Shown: positions 16,009-25,255 of the stretch, piece after piece
Layout: every line of letters begins with the position of its first letter
How positions within the stretch are numbered: position 1 is the stretch's first letter
Assembly (NCBI GenBank): GCA_024233215.1
Contig: JACKPW010000004.1
Coordinates: forward strand, 124,001-188,000
Reading direction: 5' to 3'
Source: Verrucomicrobiales bacterium
GTDB taxonomy: Bacteria > Verrucomicrobiota > Verrucomicrobiia > Limisphaerales > J093
DNA: 64,000 bases
The notes under the pieces: generated by a model
What the model was told of the DNA's origin: nothing
Seen by the model: only the letters and a program-made list of their open reading frames with translations
Databases searched by the model: none
Translations under genes and position numbers: made by a program

Positions 16009-17667
16009 ATGCAGAAAGAACCCTCGAAGAAGTACCGCCCCTTCCCGCCGGTGGATTTGCCCGACCGGGAATGGCCGGGACGTGTCCTGACCCGGGCCCC
16101 GCGCTGGTGCAGCGTGGACCTGCGCGACGGCAACCAGGCCCTCGCCGTCCCCATGAACGTCAGCCAGAAGCTGGATCTCTTCCAGACGCTGGTGAACTGC
16201 GGGTTCAAAGAAATCGAGGTCGGCTTCCCCTCCGCTTCCAACACCGAGTTCGCCTTCAACCGCCGCCTGATCGAGGAACACCGCGCCCCCGATGACGTCT
16301 GGTTGCAGGTCCTCGTCCAGGCCCGGGAGGAACTCATCGAACGCACCGTCGAATCCCTGCACGGCGCGAAACGGGCGATCATTCACCTCTACAATTCCAC
16401 CTCGCCCGCCCAACGCCGGGTCGTCTTTCGCATGTCCAAGGACCAGATCATTCAGGTGGCCGTGCGCGGTGCCCAGATGATCCGGGATCGCCTGGGCCGG
16501 CTCGAGGGCACCGAGGTCACGCTGCAATACTCCCCCGAGAGCTTCAGCGCCACCGAGGTCGGGTTCGCCCGTGACGTCTCCGAAGCCGTGATGGAGGTCT
16601 GGCAGCCAACCCCCGAACGCAAGATGATCCTGAACCTCCCGGACACGGTCGAGGTCGCCATGCCCAACGTCTACGCCGACCAGATCGAGTGGATCTGCCG
16701 GAACATTCGGAACCGCGACTCGCTCATCGTCAGCCTGCACACCCACAACGACCGCGGCACCGGCGTGGCGGCCACGGAACTGGGGTTGCTGGCCGGAGCG
16801 GACCGCGTCGAGGGCACCTTGTTCGGCAACGGCGAACGCACCGGCAACCTGGACCTCATCACCGTCGCGCTGAACCTCTACATGCATGGCATCGATCCGG
16901 GCCTGGACTTCTCCCAGCTCAACGCGGTCCGGGAGGTTTACGAACGCTGCACCGGCATGACCGTACCGGCCCGCCAACCCTACGGCGGTGAACTGGTCTT
17001 CACCGCCTTCAGCGGCTCGCATCAGGACGCCATCAAGAAGGGACTGGCCGAGTGGAAGGGCGGCACCCAACCCCACTGGGACGTGCCCTACCTCACCATC
17101 GATCCCGCCGACATCGGCCGCGAATACCGCGAGGTCATCCGCGTCAACAGCCAGTCCGGCAAGGGCGGCGTGGCCTATCTGCTCGAAAGCGAGTTCGGCA
17201 TCGAGTTGCCCAAGGACCTCCAACGCGAGTTCGGCCCGATTGCGAACGACGCGGTGGACCGCCTCGGGCGCGAGGTCAGCGGCGCCGAGTTGAAGGAGAT
17301 GTTCTGGAAAGAATACGTCCAGCGCGAGACCCCGTGGGCACTGGCCGGTTTCGAGACCGAAAGCCGCAATGGCAGGGTCCGGTGTCGGGCGACATTGACC
17401 CGCGACGGGGCCCCCACCGAACTCGCCGGCGAAGGCAACGGCCCGCTGGCGGCGCTGGTGCACGGCTTCACCGAAATCGGTTTCCCGCGCTTCGAGATCG
17501 CCTCCTATAGCGAACACGCCCTCGGCACCGGCGAGGAAGCCGCCGCCATCGCCTACATCCAGGTGAAACACGCCGACGGACGCAGCCGCTGGGGCGTGGG
17601 CGTCGACACCAACATCGAACTGGCCTCGGTCAAGGCGGTCCTCTGCGGACTGAACCGGAGTGCGTAG
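16009..17667 (+). CDS. leuA: 2-isopropylmalate synthase (LeuA, long type)
   Basis: A 552-residue enzyme for the first committed step of leucine synthesis (acetyl-CoA + 2-oxoisovalerate). The start at 16009 (MQKEPSKKYRPF) is chosen because the family begins KYRPFPPVDLPDREWP. The catalytic barrel has CSVDLRDGNQALAVPM (metal-binding Asp, about residue 37) and SLHTHNDRGTGVAATELG (about 243), then GNGERTGNLDL. The C-terminal regulatory leucine-binding domain is present (RCRATLTRDGAPTELAGEGNGPLAALVHG, about 450-540), so feedback inhibition is expected in addition to the upstream attenuator. No other leu genes are nearby. Confidence 0.95.
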   Translation: MQKEPSKKYRPFPPVDLPDREWPGRVLTRAPRWCSVDLRDGNQALAVPMNVSQKLDLFQTLVNCGFKEIEVGFPSASNTEFAFNRRLIEEHRAPDDVWLQVLVQAREELIERTVESLHGAKRAIIHLYNSTSPAQRRVVFRMSKDQIIQVAVRGAQMIRDRLGRLEGTEVTLQYSPESFSATEVGFARDVSEAVMEVWQPTPERKMILNLPDTVEVAMPNVYADQIEWICRNIRNRDSLIVSLHTHNDRGTGVAATELGLLAGADRVEGTLFGNGERTGNLDLITVALNLYMHGIDPGLDFSQLNAVREVYERCTGMTVPARQPYGGELVFTAFSGSHQDAIKKGLAEWKGGTQPHWDVPYLTIDPADIGREYREVIRVNSQSGKGGVAYLLESEFGIELPKDLQREFGPIANDAVDRLGREVSGAELKEMFWKEYVQRETPWALAGFETESRNGRVRCRATLTRDGAPTELAGEGNGPLAALVHGFTEIGFPRFEIASYSEHALGTGEEAAAIAYIQVKHADGRSRWGVGVDTNIELASVKAVLCGLNRSA

Positions 17668-17676
17668 CCGACCGAC

Positions 17677-18627
17677 ATGAGACTGCTCGAAAGCACCGGC
17701 ACTCCGGCGGCGAACCGGCGTTTGCCGGACACACCGCTTCAGCACCCCGGTCACAATGAACCCCGTCGGCGAACCCCGGTGCGCCGCTGCGGGGAGTCGG
17801 AAACACTGCGGTGGCAGCGGGTCGGGTTGACCGGTCTGCTTGCCCTCACTTTGCTGGCAACATCGGGCGAGGCGGCGGACCTCCCCGCCTTGCGCCACTC
17901 GTTCGTCGTCATCGCCCACCGCGGGGACCACACGGTCGTGCCCGAGAACACCCTGGCTGCCATCGAACGGGCGGCGGCGGCCGGGGCGGACTTCGTGGAA
18001 ATCGACGCCCGTCAAACCCGCGACGGCCATTTCGTACTGATGCACGATGGCAGCGTGGAACGGACCACCGACGGCAAGGGAGCTGTGCGTGACCTCACGT
18101 TGGCCGAGGTCAAGGCCCTGACAGTCCGGGACGCGAGACACCTGAAGCCCCCCCTCCAAGGGGTGCCCACCTTCCAGGAGGCCCTCGATGCCATGCACGG
18201 TCGGATCAACCTGTATCTCGACTTCAAGGAGGGCAGCCGTGAACTCGCCGTCAAATTGCTCCGCCAACACGACATGTTGCAGCACACCGTCGTTTACGAC
18301 GACCCCGGGGCCTTTGCCGAATGGCGCAGGCTCGCTCCCGAGCTTCCGCTGATGTGCAGCCTGCCGGACGGGACCCGCACCCCTGCCGCGCTGCAGGCGT
18401 TCGTGCGACAACACCATCCCGACGTGTTGGACGGTTCGGTGCCGGATTACACGAAAGATCTGGTCGCAGCCGCCCGCGGCGAGCACGTGCCCGTCTGGGC
18501 GGACATCCAGGGTCCCTGGGAGAGCCCCCCGATCTGGCAAAGCGCCGTGGATCTCGGACTGCAAGGACTCCAGACCGACAACCCGAAGGCCTTGGTGGAG
18601 TGGCTGAACGGGGCCGGGCGGCGATAG
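17677..18627 (+). CDS. Exported glycerophosphodiester phosphodiesterase
   Basis: A GDPD-family TIM-barrel enzyme hydrolysing glycerophosphodiesters. The catalytic motif is VIAHRGDHTVVPENTLAAIE, followed by FVEIDARQTRDGHFVLMHD with the acidic metal ligands and second His. The signal-type hydrophobic stretch VGLTGLLALTLLATSGEA starts only around residue 50 of the frame. The preceding Arg-rich codons fall inside a dispersed repeat (17706-17792). Either translation starts at ATG 17677, giving an odd repeat-encoded N-terminus, or it starts internally, for example at TTG 17827. The gene begins 9 bp after leuA. It could scavenge phosphate from phospholipid breakdown, in line with the nearby phosphate genes, but no Pho box is seen. 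Confidence 0.85.
   Translation: MRLLESTGTPAANRRLPDTPLQHPGHNEPRRRTPVRRCGESETLRWQRVGLTGLLALTLLATSGEAADLPALRHSFVVIAHRGDHTVVPENTLAAIERAAAAGADFVEIDARQTRDGHFVLMHDGSVERTTDGKGAVRDLTLAEVKALTVRDARHLKPPLQGVPTFQEALDAMHGRINLYLDFKEGSRELAVKLLRQHDMLQHTVVYDDPGAFAEWRRLAPELPLMCSLPDGTRTPAALQAFVRQHHPDVLDGSVPDYTKDLVAAARGEHVPVWADIQGPWESPPIWQSAVDLGLQGLQTDNPKALVEWLNGAGRR
17706..17792. repeat. REPIN-like repeat, family A (copy inside the GDPD 5' coding region)
   Basis: Left unit GGCGGCGAACCGGCGTTTGC (from 17706) and right unit CGGCGAACCCCGGTGCGCCG (from 17767, ending CTGCGG at 17792) match the diverged GCGAAC/GTTCGC palindrome units found at 30452, 43519, 53519 and 59617. Confidence 0.5.
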
Positions 18628-18740
18628 ACCACCTGCACATCAGACGCCCCTCCCCACCGATGCCAACGCGGGCTTCCCCCGCGGGTGGAAGTCATCCTCC
18701 CGGAGGTCAGTCTCCGGGTTCCGGTCCATGCTGCGGATGC

Positions 18741-18925
18741 GAAAGCGGTGAAGGCGGGCGCTTTTCACCGCACTCCACGACCTGGCGGAGAACGGGTGTG
18801 GGCCGCGATGTCGCGAAGCGTCCTGGAGTGCGGCGATCCCAATCGCCGCTTTCCAGCCAGGCAGACTTCAGCTGAGAAAGCAGGCGCTCTCCACCGTATC
18901 ACTCCACGACCTGGCGGAGAAGGAA
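18741..18925. repeat. REPIN-like repeat, family B (full copy plus solo arm) in the 18628-18967 gap
   Basis: Arm 1 (18741-18778) has AGCGGTGAA...TTCACCGC followed by ACTCCA. Arm 2 (about 18820-18853) has TGGAGTGCGGCGAT...ATCGCCGCTTT in inverted orientation; each arm is itself a hairpin. A solo, decayed arm 1 follows at 18876-18925. The rest of this 340-bp gap between the convergent GDPD and VIT genes shows nothing else. Confidence 0.75.
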
Positions 18926-18967
18926 CCGGTTCATTGCCGGGAGTCGCCCCCTCATGCTGCACTCGTT

Positions 18968-21349
18968 CTACTCGGAGATCTGGTAAACCGCGCCATCCAA
19001 CACGAACTCGACCTCCACCCCCAGGGCCAGCCAGGGTTGGGTTTCCGGATGGCCTGTCAGCAGGGCAAAGTACTCGTCCGAGCCGAACTGGATCTGCTTG
19101 CGCGGAACGTCCGCTGATTGCACCTGCACCTGGCTGTCGATCCAACGCTCGCCGTTTTGGTAGAATGTGCGCCCCCCCACGTATTGACCCGGCCCCTGGG
19201 TTGCCACGGCCTGAACCTGGTCGGGCGAAGCTGCAGTGGAAGCCGGTCCCGGAGCATTTAGCGGCATCCACCCCCGAACGGGGCCCGCGGGAACCCGGCC
19301 ACCCGCTGCCACCGGGGCCGACATCGTCGCCGGGGGCGCTGCGCGAAAGGCATCCGCCTGGGTGGCGGCGAGGGTGGCTTCGACCTGGTTGGCCGACTTG
19401 CTGGCCAGGCCGTAACGGGCCGCCATCACGGCGTCCAAACCGGTCTGGTCCCGGGTCAGGGATTCGTAGGCACGCCGGCTGGCCGCCTGCGCCCCGTGAT
19501 CCCGGCTGAGGGCCGACTGGGTCTGCATCGCCACCGGCACGCCGCGACGTTGTTCATCCTCCAGGATGAGCCAGGAGGTGTAGGGGGTGACGATCCCGTA
19601 TTGGCGGGCCAGCTGAACCACTTCCTCCTTCAACTCCGGGTTCTCCCCGCGCAACCGGATTTCATCCAGCAGAAAGCCAATCTGGCGCATGGCCCACAGC
19701 CGCGGAATGAAATCGTTGTCCCGCGCCCGTTCCCGAAAACCGACTTCCCGCGTGAACGAGCGCGGCGTCCCGGCCACCCCGCCCGACAGGGCAAGGGTAC
19801 CGCGTCCCGTCCCCTCGAACCGCCCCACCACGGTGAGTTGGTCCCCCTTGAACAGGTCGGGCAACGGCGACGGATGCATCCGGCTCAGACGGACCGGGCC
19901 GTCGAGGGTCAGACGGGGGTCCGTCAGCACGGGATCACTCACCTTTGCAAAGAACGAGGAGACCTTCAGTTCGATGTCCTCCTCGGGCAGCACATACTGG
20001 CTCTTCGCCCGGGTCGTCTCCGTGATCCGGTCCAGCAGGTGCGTGTTCACATCGTGCCCCAGACCGAAGCAGAAGATCCGGGTCAGGCCGCCGCTCGCCG
20101 ATTCCACAGCCGCCACGATGGCGTCGTTCTTCACCTCGCCCACGGTGGGCAACCCATCCGTCAGGAAGATCACCAGGGACGGTCGCCCGGCGTCCTTCGG
20201 CCGCTCCCGAAGCGCGCTCAGCAGCGCTTCGTGGATCGCGGTGCCCCCGAGCGGACGCAACTTCCCGATGAACCCGGCCGCGGTTTGCCGGTGTTGCGGG
20301 TCCGCGGGCTGCAGTCCGTCAAAGAGCGGTTCCGCATCGGTGGAGAACCGGATGATGTCGAACCGGTCACGGTCGTTCAGGTTGTCGATGCAGAACTGCA
20401 GCGCCTTCTTCGCCTGCACGATCTTCCCGCCGGCCATTGAACCCGACGTGTCCAGCACGAACACCACGTCCTTCGGGGCCACCTGATCTTCCGTCAACCC
20501 AACGTCCGGCGACGCCAGGAGCAGGAAGAAACCCTCGCCATCTCCCGTGGCGTGGGTGAGCAACCTCAGATCCAGGTCGCCGGTATCGCGGCTGAACAAC
20601 AACTGAAAATCCCGGTCCGGTCGGACGTTCGCGGCCTCGAAACCGACCGTCGCCTCCCGTCCGCCATGCCGGATCACTTCAACCTCATGCGTCGGCGAGA
20701 AAACCGACTTCAGCGGCCCGCGCCCCCGGAGTTCAACCTTCACGCTCACGTCCTGGATCGGCGCGGCTGAAAACTTCTCGGTGTTCAGGGGATAACGGTA
20801 TTCCACCATCCCGGCATCGGCCGTGAGCACCTGGGTGTAGGAAAGTTTGACCCGCTTGGTGCTGTGGGGCTCGATCGGGAAGATGCGCACCTTGAACAGG
20901 TCCCGGTCGGCGTACTCCAACAGGGCGGGATCGCGGTGCTTGCGCACGATGTCCTCGTACAGGCGCCGGGCCTTGCCGGCATCCAGCAACTCGGCCGGCA
21001 ACATCTCCCCGCCAACCTCCATGCTGAACGCGTCCAACTGCGTCCCCTTCGGCACGGGGAAGATGTAGTAACCCTCCAGTTGGCGGGAACCCGGGTTGTG
21101 GAACTCCTGGTCCACCGCGGTCCGGGCCACCTGATCCCGGATGTCCACGGTCACGTGGTGATACACCACTTCAAGTGGCGCGAAGGTGTGAGGCGGCATC
21201 GGACCCGGTCGGGGCACGGGGGGAACCGGATGCAGATCCGAAACGATGATCAGGCCGTCCGCCATGAGGCTGACGCCGGCCAGCAGGATGGCGGCACACA
21301 ACCGGGTGGAACGAAGGATCGCGGAGCCAGGGAGACACGACGCTTTCAT
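18968..21349 (-). CDS. VIT and von Willebrand factor A domain protein, exported
   Basis: A 793-residue protein with signal peptide MKASCLPGSAILRSTRLCAA.. (about 1-32). The VIT domain spans about 58-185 (LEVVYHHVTVDIRDQVARTA, VDQEFHNPGSRQLEGYYIFP). The vWA domain spans about 294-470, with an intact metal-ion-dependent adhesion site DTSGS (300-304) and later FLTDGLPTVGEV. The C-terminal about 200 residues are rich in Ala, Gln and Pro, with a final folded segment ending GAVYQISE. It resembles the inter-alpha-trypsin-inhibitor heavy chain-like proteins common in Planctomycetes and Verrucomicrobia. The role is unknown, probably protein-protein contacts at the cell envelope. An upstream ATG would add 72 residues with no family match, so the start at 21349 is used. 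Confidence 0.85.
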   Translation of the reverse strand: MKASCLPGSAILRSTRLCAAILLAGVSLMADGLIIVSDLHPVPPVPRPGPMPPHTFAPLEVVYHHVTVDIRDQVARTAVDQEFHNPGSRQLEGYYIFPVPKGTQLDAFSMEVGGEMLPAELLDAGKARRLYEDIVRKHRDPALLEYADRDLFKVRIFPIEPHSTKRVKLSYTQVLTADAGMVEYRYPLNTEKFSAAPIQDVSVKVELRGRGPLKSVFSPTHEVEVIRHGGREATVGFEAANVRPDRDFQLLFSRDTGDLDLRLLTHATGDGEGFFLLLASPDVGLTEDQVAPKDVVFVLDTSGSMAGGKIVQAKKALQFCIDNLNDRDRFDIIRFSTDAEPLFDGLQPADPQHRQTAAGFIGKLRPLGGTAIHEALLSALRERPKDAGRPSLVIFLTDGLPTVGEVKNDAIVAAVESASGGLTRIFCFGLGHDVNTHLLDRITETTRAKSQYVLPEEDIELKVSSFFAKVSDPVLTDPRLTLDGPVRLSRMHPSPLPDLFKGDQLTVVGRFEGTGRGTLALSGGVAGTPRSFTREVGFRERARDNDFIPRLWAMRQIGFLLDEIRLRGENPELKEEVVQLARQYGIVTPYTSWLILEDEQRRGVPVAMQTQSALSRDHGAQAASRRAYESLTRDQTGLDAVMAARYGLASKSANQVEATLAATQADAFRAAPPATMSAPVAAGGRVPAGPVRGWMPLNAPGPASTAASPDQVQAVATQGPGQYVGGRTFYQNGERWIDSQVQVQSADVPRKQIQFGSDEYFALLTGHPETQPWLALGVEVEFVLDGAVYQISE

Positions 21350-21604
21350 ACCGGGATTAGACGCAATCTGGAGCGGACTTTGCCCGGAAACATACTCTCT
21401 TTGCGGAAAAGCAACAGCCCGGGAATCCCGACGCTTCGGTCGACACCCGGACCCAAAGCCGGCCAGGCAAGCGACACCCCATCGCCAGACAGGGCCAGTT
21501 CCCCAGCTCGGGAGTTGCGGTTTGCGCTCGACGCCCCGGTTCCCGGCGGCGCAGACTTCGTCCACACTTCACCAAGTCCAGAACACACCACCACCATCAT
21601 CACC

Positions 21605-23167
21605 ATGAGAAATCACCTCCCACTCTCGGGTTGTGCGGGTTGCCACCAGAACCGCCGGCAGTTCATTGCACGCTGTGCCACCTGCTCCGGCGCCATGGGA
21701 TTGTTGGGCGCCTCCTCCTGGGCGCAGGCCGCCGCCCCCGTGACCCGGCCCCGCATCCGTATCGTCTATTCCCTCCATGCCGAAAAGCAACCGGGCCCCG
21801 ACTGGCCGAATGTCGGCTTCGATTTCAAGCCGGTCATGGAACGGTTGACCCACACCCTGGCGGAAGGCTGTCCGGACCTGGAGTTTCTCACCTCCCAGGC
21901 CACCGGCGAGGAACAGGCCAAAGCCATCGTGACCGCCGACCAGACCGCCGGCGTCGACGGCTATGTGGTCTTCCAGTTGAACTGCTGGAACCGCGTCGTG
22001 CAGACCCTGGCCACCACCGGCAAACCCGTGCTCTACGCCGATTTCCAATTCGGCGGCAGCGGCGGGTTCCTGGTCTACAACGCCGGCTTCCTCCGCGCGA
22101 AATCACCGAACGTTGGCTTCGTGGCCTCATCAAGTCCCGAGGATCTCGTCCGGGCGACCCGCGCCTTCAGGGTGCTCAAGGACGGCGGCAGCCCCGCGGA
22201 ATTCGTCGCCCGGACCGCCCGCGCCCGCCAACGGCACACCCCGGCCGCCAGCACCGACGATTGCCTGCCCGACGACCTGCAATTCCGCTCCACCGACGAT
22301 TGCCTCGCCCGCCTCAAGACCTCCCGGATTCTCGCCGTCCGCGACACGAACGCCGCTCCGGCCGACCCGATCATGCACATCCCGCTGGAGTTCATTTCCT
22401 TCGCGGAACTGAACGACGCCTGGAAGGCCGCCGACCCCGACGAGTCCCGCGCCATCGCGGATCGGTGGCAGCAGGAGGCCACCCTCGTGGAAGGGGTTTC
22501 CCGGGAAACCCTCATCACCTCGGCCGCCATGTACCTGGGCCAGAAGGCGGTGTTGAAGAAGCACGATGCGAACGCCATCACGGTGAACTGCCTGGGCGGC
22601 TTCTACGGCGGCCACATCCACGCCTACCCCTGCCTCGGCTTCCACGCCCTCCAGAACGAGGGCCTCATCGGGGCCTGCGAGTGCGACATCCGGTCGACGG
22701 CAACGATGGTGGCCATGAACGTGCTGACGCATGGCCGTCCGGGCTATATCTCCGATCCCGTGATCGACACCGCCAAAGGCCAGATCATCTACGCGCATTG
22801 CGTGGCGCACAACCGCGCCTTCGGTCCCGAAGGACCGACGAATCCCTACCAGATTCTCACGCATTCCGAGGATCGCCAGGGTGCCTCCGTCCGCTCGATC
22901 CTGCCCGTGGGTTACCTCACGACCAGCCTCCAGGTGGACCAGGGCAAACGACAAATCCTCATGCACCAGGGACGCGCGGTGGCCAACGATCCCGATGACC
23001 GTGCCTGCCGGACAAAGCTCTGCGCGGAACCCAAGGGCGACATCGAGAAGCTCTTCAGCGAGTGGGATCAGTGGGGCTGGCACCGGGTGACGTTCTACGG
23101 CGACCTGAAGCAACCCGTTTACGCCCTCGCCGACGCCATCGGCTGGAAGGTTGTCGAGGAGGCGTGA
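21605..23167 (+). CDS. Exported L-fucose-isomerase-like protein with twin-arginine signal
   Basis: A 520-residue protein. The N-terminus has a Tat-like signal, NRRQFIARCATCSGAMGLLGAS, preceded by a CAGCHQN cysteine pair. The mature part resembles sugar isomerases of the L-fucose/L-arabinose isomerase fold: ANAITVNCLGGFYGG, then GLIGACECDIRSTATMVAMN and a C-terminal DPVIDTAKGQIIYAHCVAHN. In fucose isomerases equivalent acidic and His residues bind the catalytic metal. An isomerase-like fold in an exported protein is unusual, and many verrucomicrobial relatives are unannotated. Substrate and even catalytic activity are uncertain. The gene is divergent from the VIT protein; the 255-bp gap contains no clear Shine-Dalgarno. 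Confidence 0.65.
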   Translation: MRNHLPLSGCAGCHQNRRQFIARCATCSGAMGLLGASSWAQAAAPVTRPRIRIVYSLHAEKQPGPDWPNVGFDFKPVMERLTHTLAEGCPDLEFLTSQATGEEQAKAIVTADQTAGVDGYVVFQLNCWNRVVQTLATTGKPVLYADFQFGGSGGFLVYNAGFLRAKSPNVGFVASSSPEDLVRATRAFRVLKDGGSPAEFVARTARARQRHTPAASTDDCLPDDLQFRSTDDCLARLKTSRILAVRDTNAAPADPIMHIPLEFISFAELNDAWKAADPDESRAIADRWQQEATLVEGVSRETLITSAAMYLGQKAVLKKHDANAITVNCLGGFYGGHIHAYPCLGFHALQNEGLIGACECDIRSTATMVAMNVLTHGRPGYISDPVIDTAKGQIIYAHCVAHNRAFGPEGPTNPYQILTHSEDRQGASVRSILPVGYLTTSLQVDQGKRQILMHQGRAVANDPDDRACRTKLCAEPKGDIEKLFSEWDQWGWHRVTFYGDLKQPVYALADAIGWKVVEEA

Positions 23168-23188
23168 TCCGGGGCTGGGCCTGATGGC

Positions 23189-23396
23189 GGGAAGCGGTGG
23201 TTGAGATCGCACGCACTCCACAGGTTCTGGAGTGCGGTGGCACGCGAAGCACGACACCGCTTTTTCGGGGGAGCCATTGGAAGCGAGCGTATCTTCGAAA
23301 TCTTGTCCCGCTCCGAAAGCGCCGTGGCCTCCCGCATTCGCGGGTTCTGCCGGCACACTCCACAGGCGTCTGGAGGGCGGTGGAGAGTGAAGCCCA
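23189..23396. repeat. REPIN-like repeats, family B (two adjacent copies) in the 23168-23540 gap
   Basis: Copy one is 23189-23266 (GGAAGCGGTGG...GCACTCCACAG / CTGGAGTGCGGTGG...ACACCGCTTTTT). A more decayed copy follows at 23326-23396 (GAAAGCGCCGTGG...ACTCCACAG / CTGGAGGGCGGTGGAGAG). The rest of the 373-bp gap before the sulfatase holds no gene. Confidence 0.65.
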
Positions 23397-23540
23397 TGCC
23401 TCTCTGGCCACGTCCGGACCTGAGGCATCAGGGGTTCAGGTGGTGGGCTTGTCCGTGTTCCTCCGTCCCCACCTGTGGTGTTAGGGAGGAACGGTTTTCC
23501 GCGTGGTCAGTTCGGGTGGGTTTCGGTAGGGTTCGAGGCC

Positions 23541-25100
23541 ATGAAAGCCGTTCGCGCGATGCCTCTTCTGCTGGCCGCTCTGGGTCTCGCTCCCGCGGTC
23601 CCGCCAACGTGCGCCGCCGCCAACCCTGCGCCCCCGCCCAACATCCTCATCTTCCTCGTCGATGACATGGGGGTCATGGACACCTCGGTCCCCTTCCTGA
23701 CGGACCAGGCCGGCAACCCGAAACGTCACCCGCTCAACGACTACTACCGGACGCCGAACATGGAGCGGCTGGCGGCCCAGGGAATCCGGTTCAACGATTT
23801 CTGCGCCATGAGCGTCTGCTCGCCGACGCGAATCTCCATTCTGACCGGCCAGAACGCCGCGCGGCATCGCACGACCAACTGGATCAATCCCGACAGCGAC
23901 AACGCCGGTCCTCAAGGTGCCCCCGACTGGAACTGGCACGGTTTGAAGTCTGGCGACATCACCCTGCCCGGGCTTCTTCGCACGGCCGGTTACCGGACGA
24001 TCCACGTCGGGAAAGGCCACTTCGCCCCGCGCGGCGACCCGGGCGCGGACCCGGCGAACCTCGGCTTCGATGTCAACGTCGCCGGGGCCTCGTTTGGCTC
24101 GCCGGCCACCTACTACGGCGAACGCAACTACGGCAACGTGGGCGGACCGGTGCAGAAGAAGGCCCCGAACGCCGTCCTTGGTCTGGCCCCATACCACGGC
24201 ACCAAGACCTTCCTCACCGAGGCGCTCACCATGGAAGCCAACCGGCGGCTGACCGAGTGCGTGGACGCCGGCAAGCCCTTCTTTCTCTACTTCGCGCACT
24301 ACGCGGTCCATGCGCCCTTCAACTCCGACCCGCGTTTCGCCGCGCATTATCAGGACTCCGGCAAGCCCGCCAACGCCCAGGCCTTCGCCACCTTGATCGA
24401 AGGGATGGACAAATCACTCGGCGATGTCCTGCAACACCTGGAGGAATTGGGGGTGGCCCAAAACACGCTGGTGTTCTTCCTGGGCGACAACGGGAGCGAT
24501 GCGCCTCTCGGAGGCCCGCATGTCGTCGCGTGCGCCGCCCCCCTGCGCGGCAAGAAGGGCTCCCACTACGAGGGCGGCACCCGGGTGCCGTTCATCGCCG
24601 CCTGGGCCAAGGCAGATCCGGCGAACCCCCACCAACAGCGGCTCCGGATCCCCTCCGGTGTGATCCAATCCCAGCAGGCGGCCGTCCAGGATCTGTTCCC
24701 CACGGTGCTTGGCATCGTCGGGGTCCCGATTCCCACCGGCCACGTGGTGGACGGGTTCCGCCTGGACACACTGCTCACGGGACGGCCCGACGCCACGCGT
24801 CCGAGGCAGTTCCTGATGCATTACCCGCACGCGCCGCACCGATCGGATTACTTCACCGTCTGGCGGGATGGCGATTGGAAGGTCGTGTACCACTACTTCC
24901 CCACCGAGGTCTCCGGCGGTTCTCACTACCAGTTGTTCAATCTGGCGCGCGATCCGTTCGAGCAGACCGACCTTGCCGCCACCGAACCCGCCCAACTGGA
25001 ACGGATGATGCAGGGACTCGTTGCCAGCCTGGAGCGACACCGGGCGGTGTATCCCGTCGCAAAGGAGACGCGACAACCCGTCAGGCCAGTCCTCCCTTGA
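23541..25100 (+). CDS. Exported arylsulfatase-type sulfatase (formylglycine-dependent)
   Basis: A 519-residue sulfatase. Signal peptide MKAVRAMPLLLAALGLAPAV with cleavage near AAA; the start at 23541 places the signal at the N-terminus. The metal-binding Asp pair is in NILIFLVDDMGVMD. The sulfatase signature CSPTRISILTG has Cys93, which must be converted to formylglycine by a maturase. Further active-site motifs are HVGKGHF and FFLGDNGSDAP. The family removes sulfate esters from glycans or small molecules. Sulfatases of this kind are abundant in Planctomycetes-Verrucomicrobia that consume sulfated polysaccharides. No maturase or sulfated-glycan hydrolase is directly adjacent, so the substrate is open. 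Confidence 0.93.
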   Translation: MKAVRAMPLLLAALGLAPAVPPTCAAANPAPPPNILIFLVDDMGVMDTSVPFLTDQAGNPKRHPLNDYYRTPNMERLAAQGIRFNDFCAMSVCSPTRISILTGQNAARHRTTNWINPDSDNAGPQGAPDWNWHGLKSGDITLPGLLRTAGYRTIHVGKGHFAPRGDPGADPANLGFDVNVAGASFGSPATYYGERNYGNVGGPVQKKAPNAVLGLAPYHGTKTFLTEALTMEANRRLTECVDAGKPFFLYFAHYAVHAPFNSDPRFAAHYQDSGKPANAQAFATLIEGMDKSLGDVLQHLEELGVAQNTLVFFLGDNGSDAPLGGPHVVACAAPLRGKKGSHYEGGTRVPFIAAWAKADPANPHQQRLRIPSGVIQSQQAAVQDLFPTVLGIVGVPIPTGHVVDGFRLDTLLTGRPDATRPRQFLMHYPHAPHRSDYFTVWRDGDWKVVYHYFPTEVSGGSHYQLFNLARDPFEQTDLAATEPAQLERMMQGLVASLERHRAVYPVAKETRQPVRPVLP

Positions 25101-25255
25101 AACCAGGCGCGTGCCACCCGCGCGCTGAACAGCCTGTTGTTGCACCAGCAACAAGAAGCCGGTGCGCCTCGGATCACGCCGCGGAGAAAACTCCGTAACA
25201 TCCGCCGGCCTTCGCTTCTGGGAAGGGTGTGACAGAAATGGAAAGGAATCCGGCC

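Noticed and set aside
15985..18564. An 859-codon minus-strand frame opposite leuA and GDPD
   Set aside because: Antisense shadow of two well-supported genes; composition typical of reverse-complement coding DNA.
21585..21607. CAC/CAT repeat just before the ATG at 21605 that looks like a hexahistidine tag
   Set aside because: It is upstream of the start in untranslated sequence and the surroundings are natural; a chance CAY-rich stretch, not a cloning trace.
25137..25154. TTGTTGC-ACCA-GCAACAA hairpin after the sulfatase
   Set aside because: Only 7 bp, no T-tract and within 80 bp of the kinase start; too weak to call a terminator.
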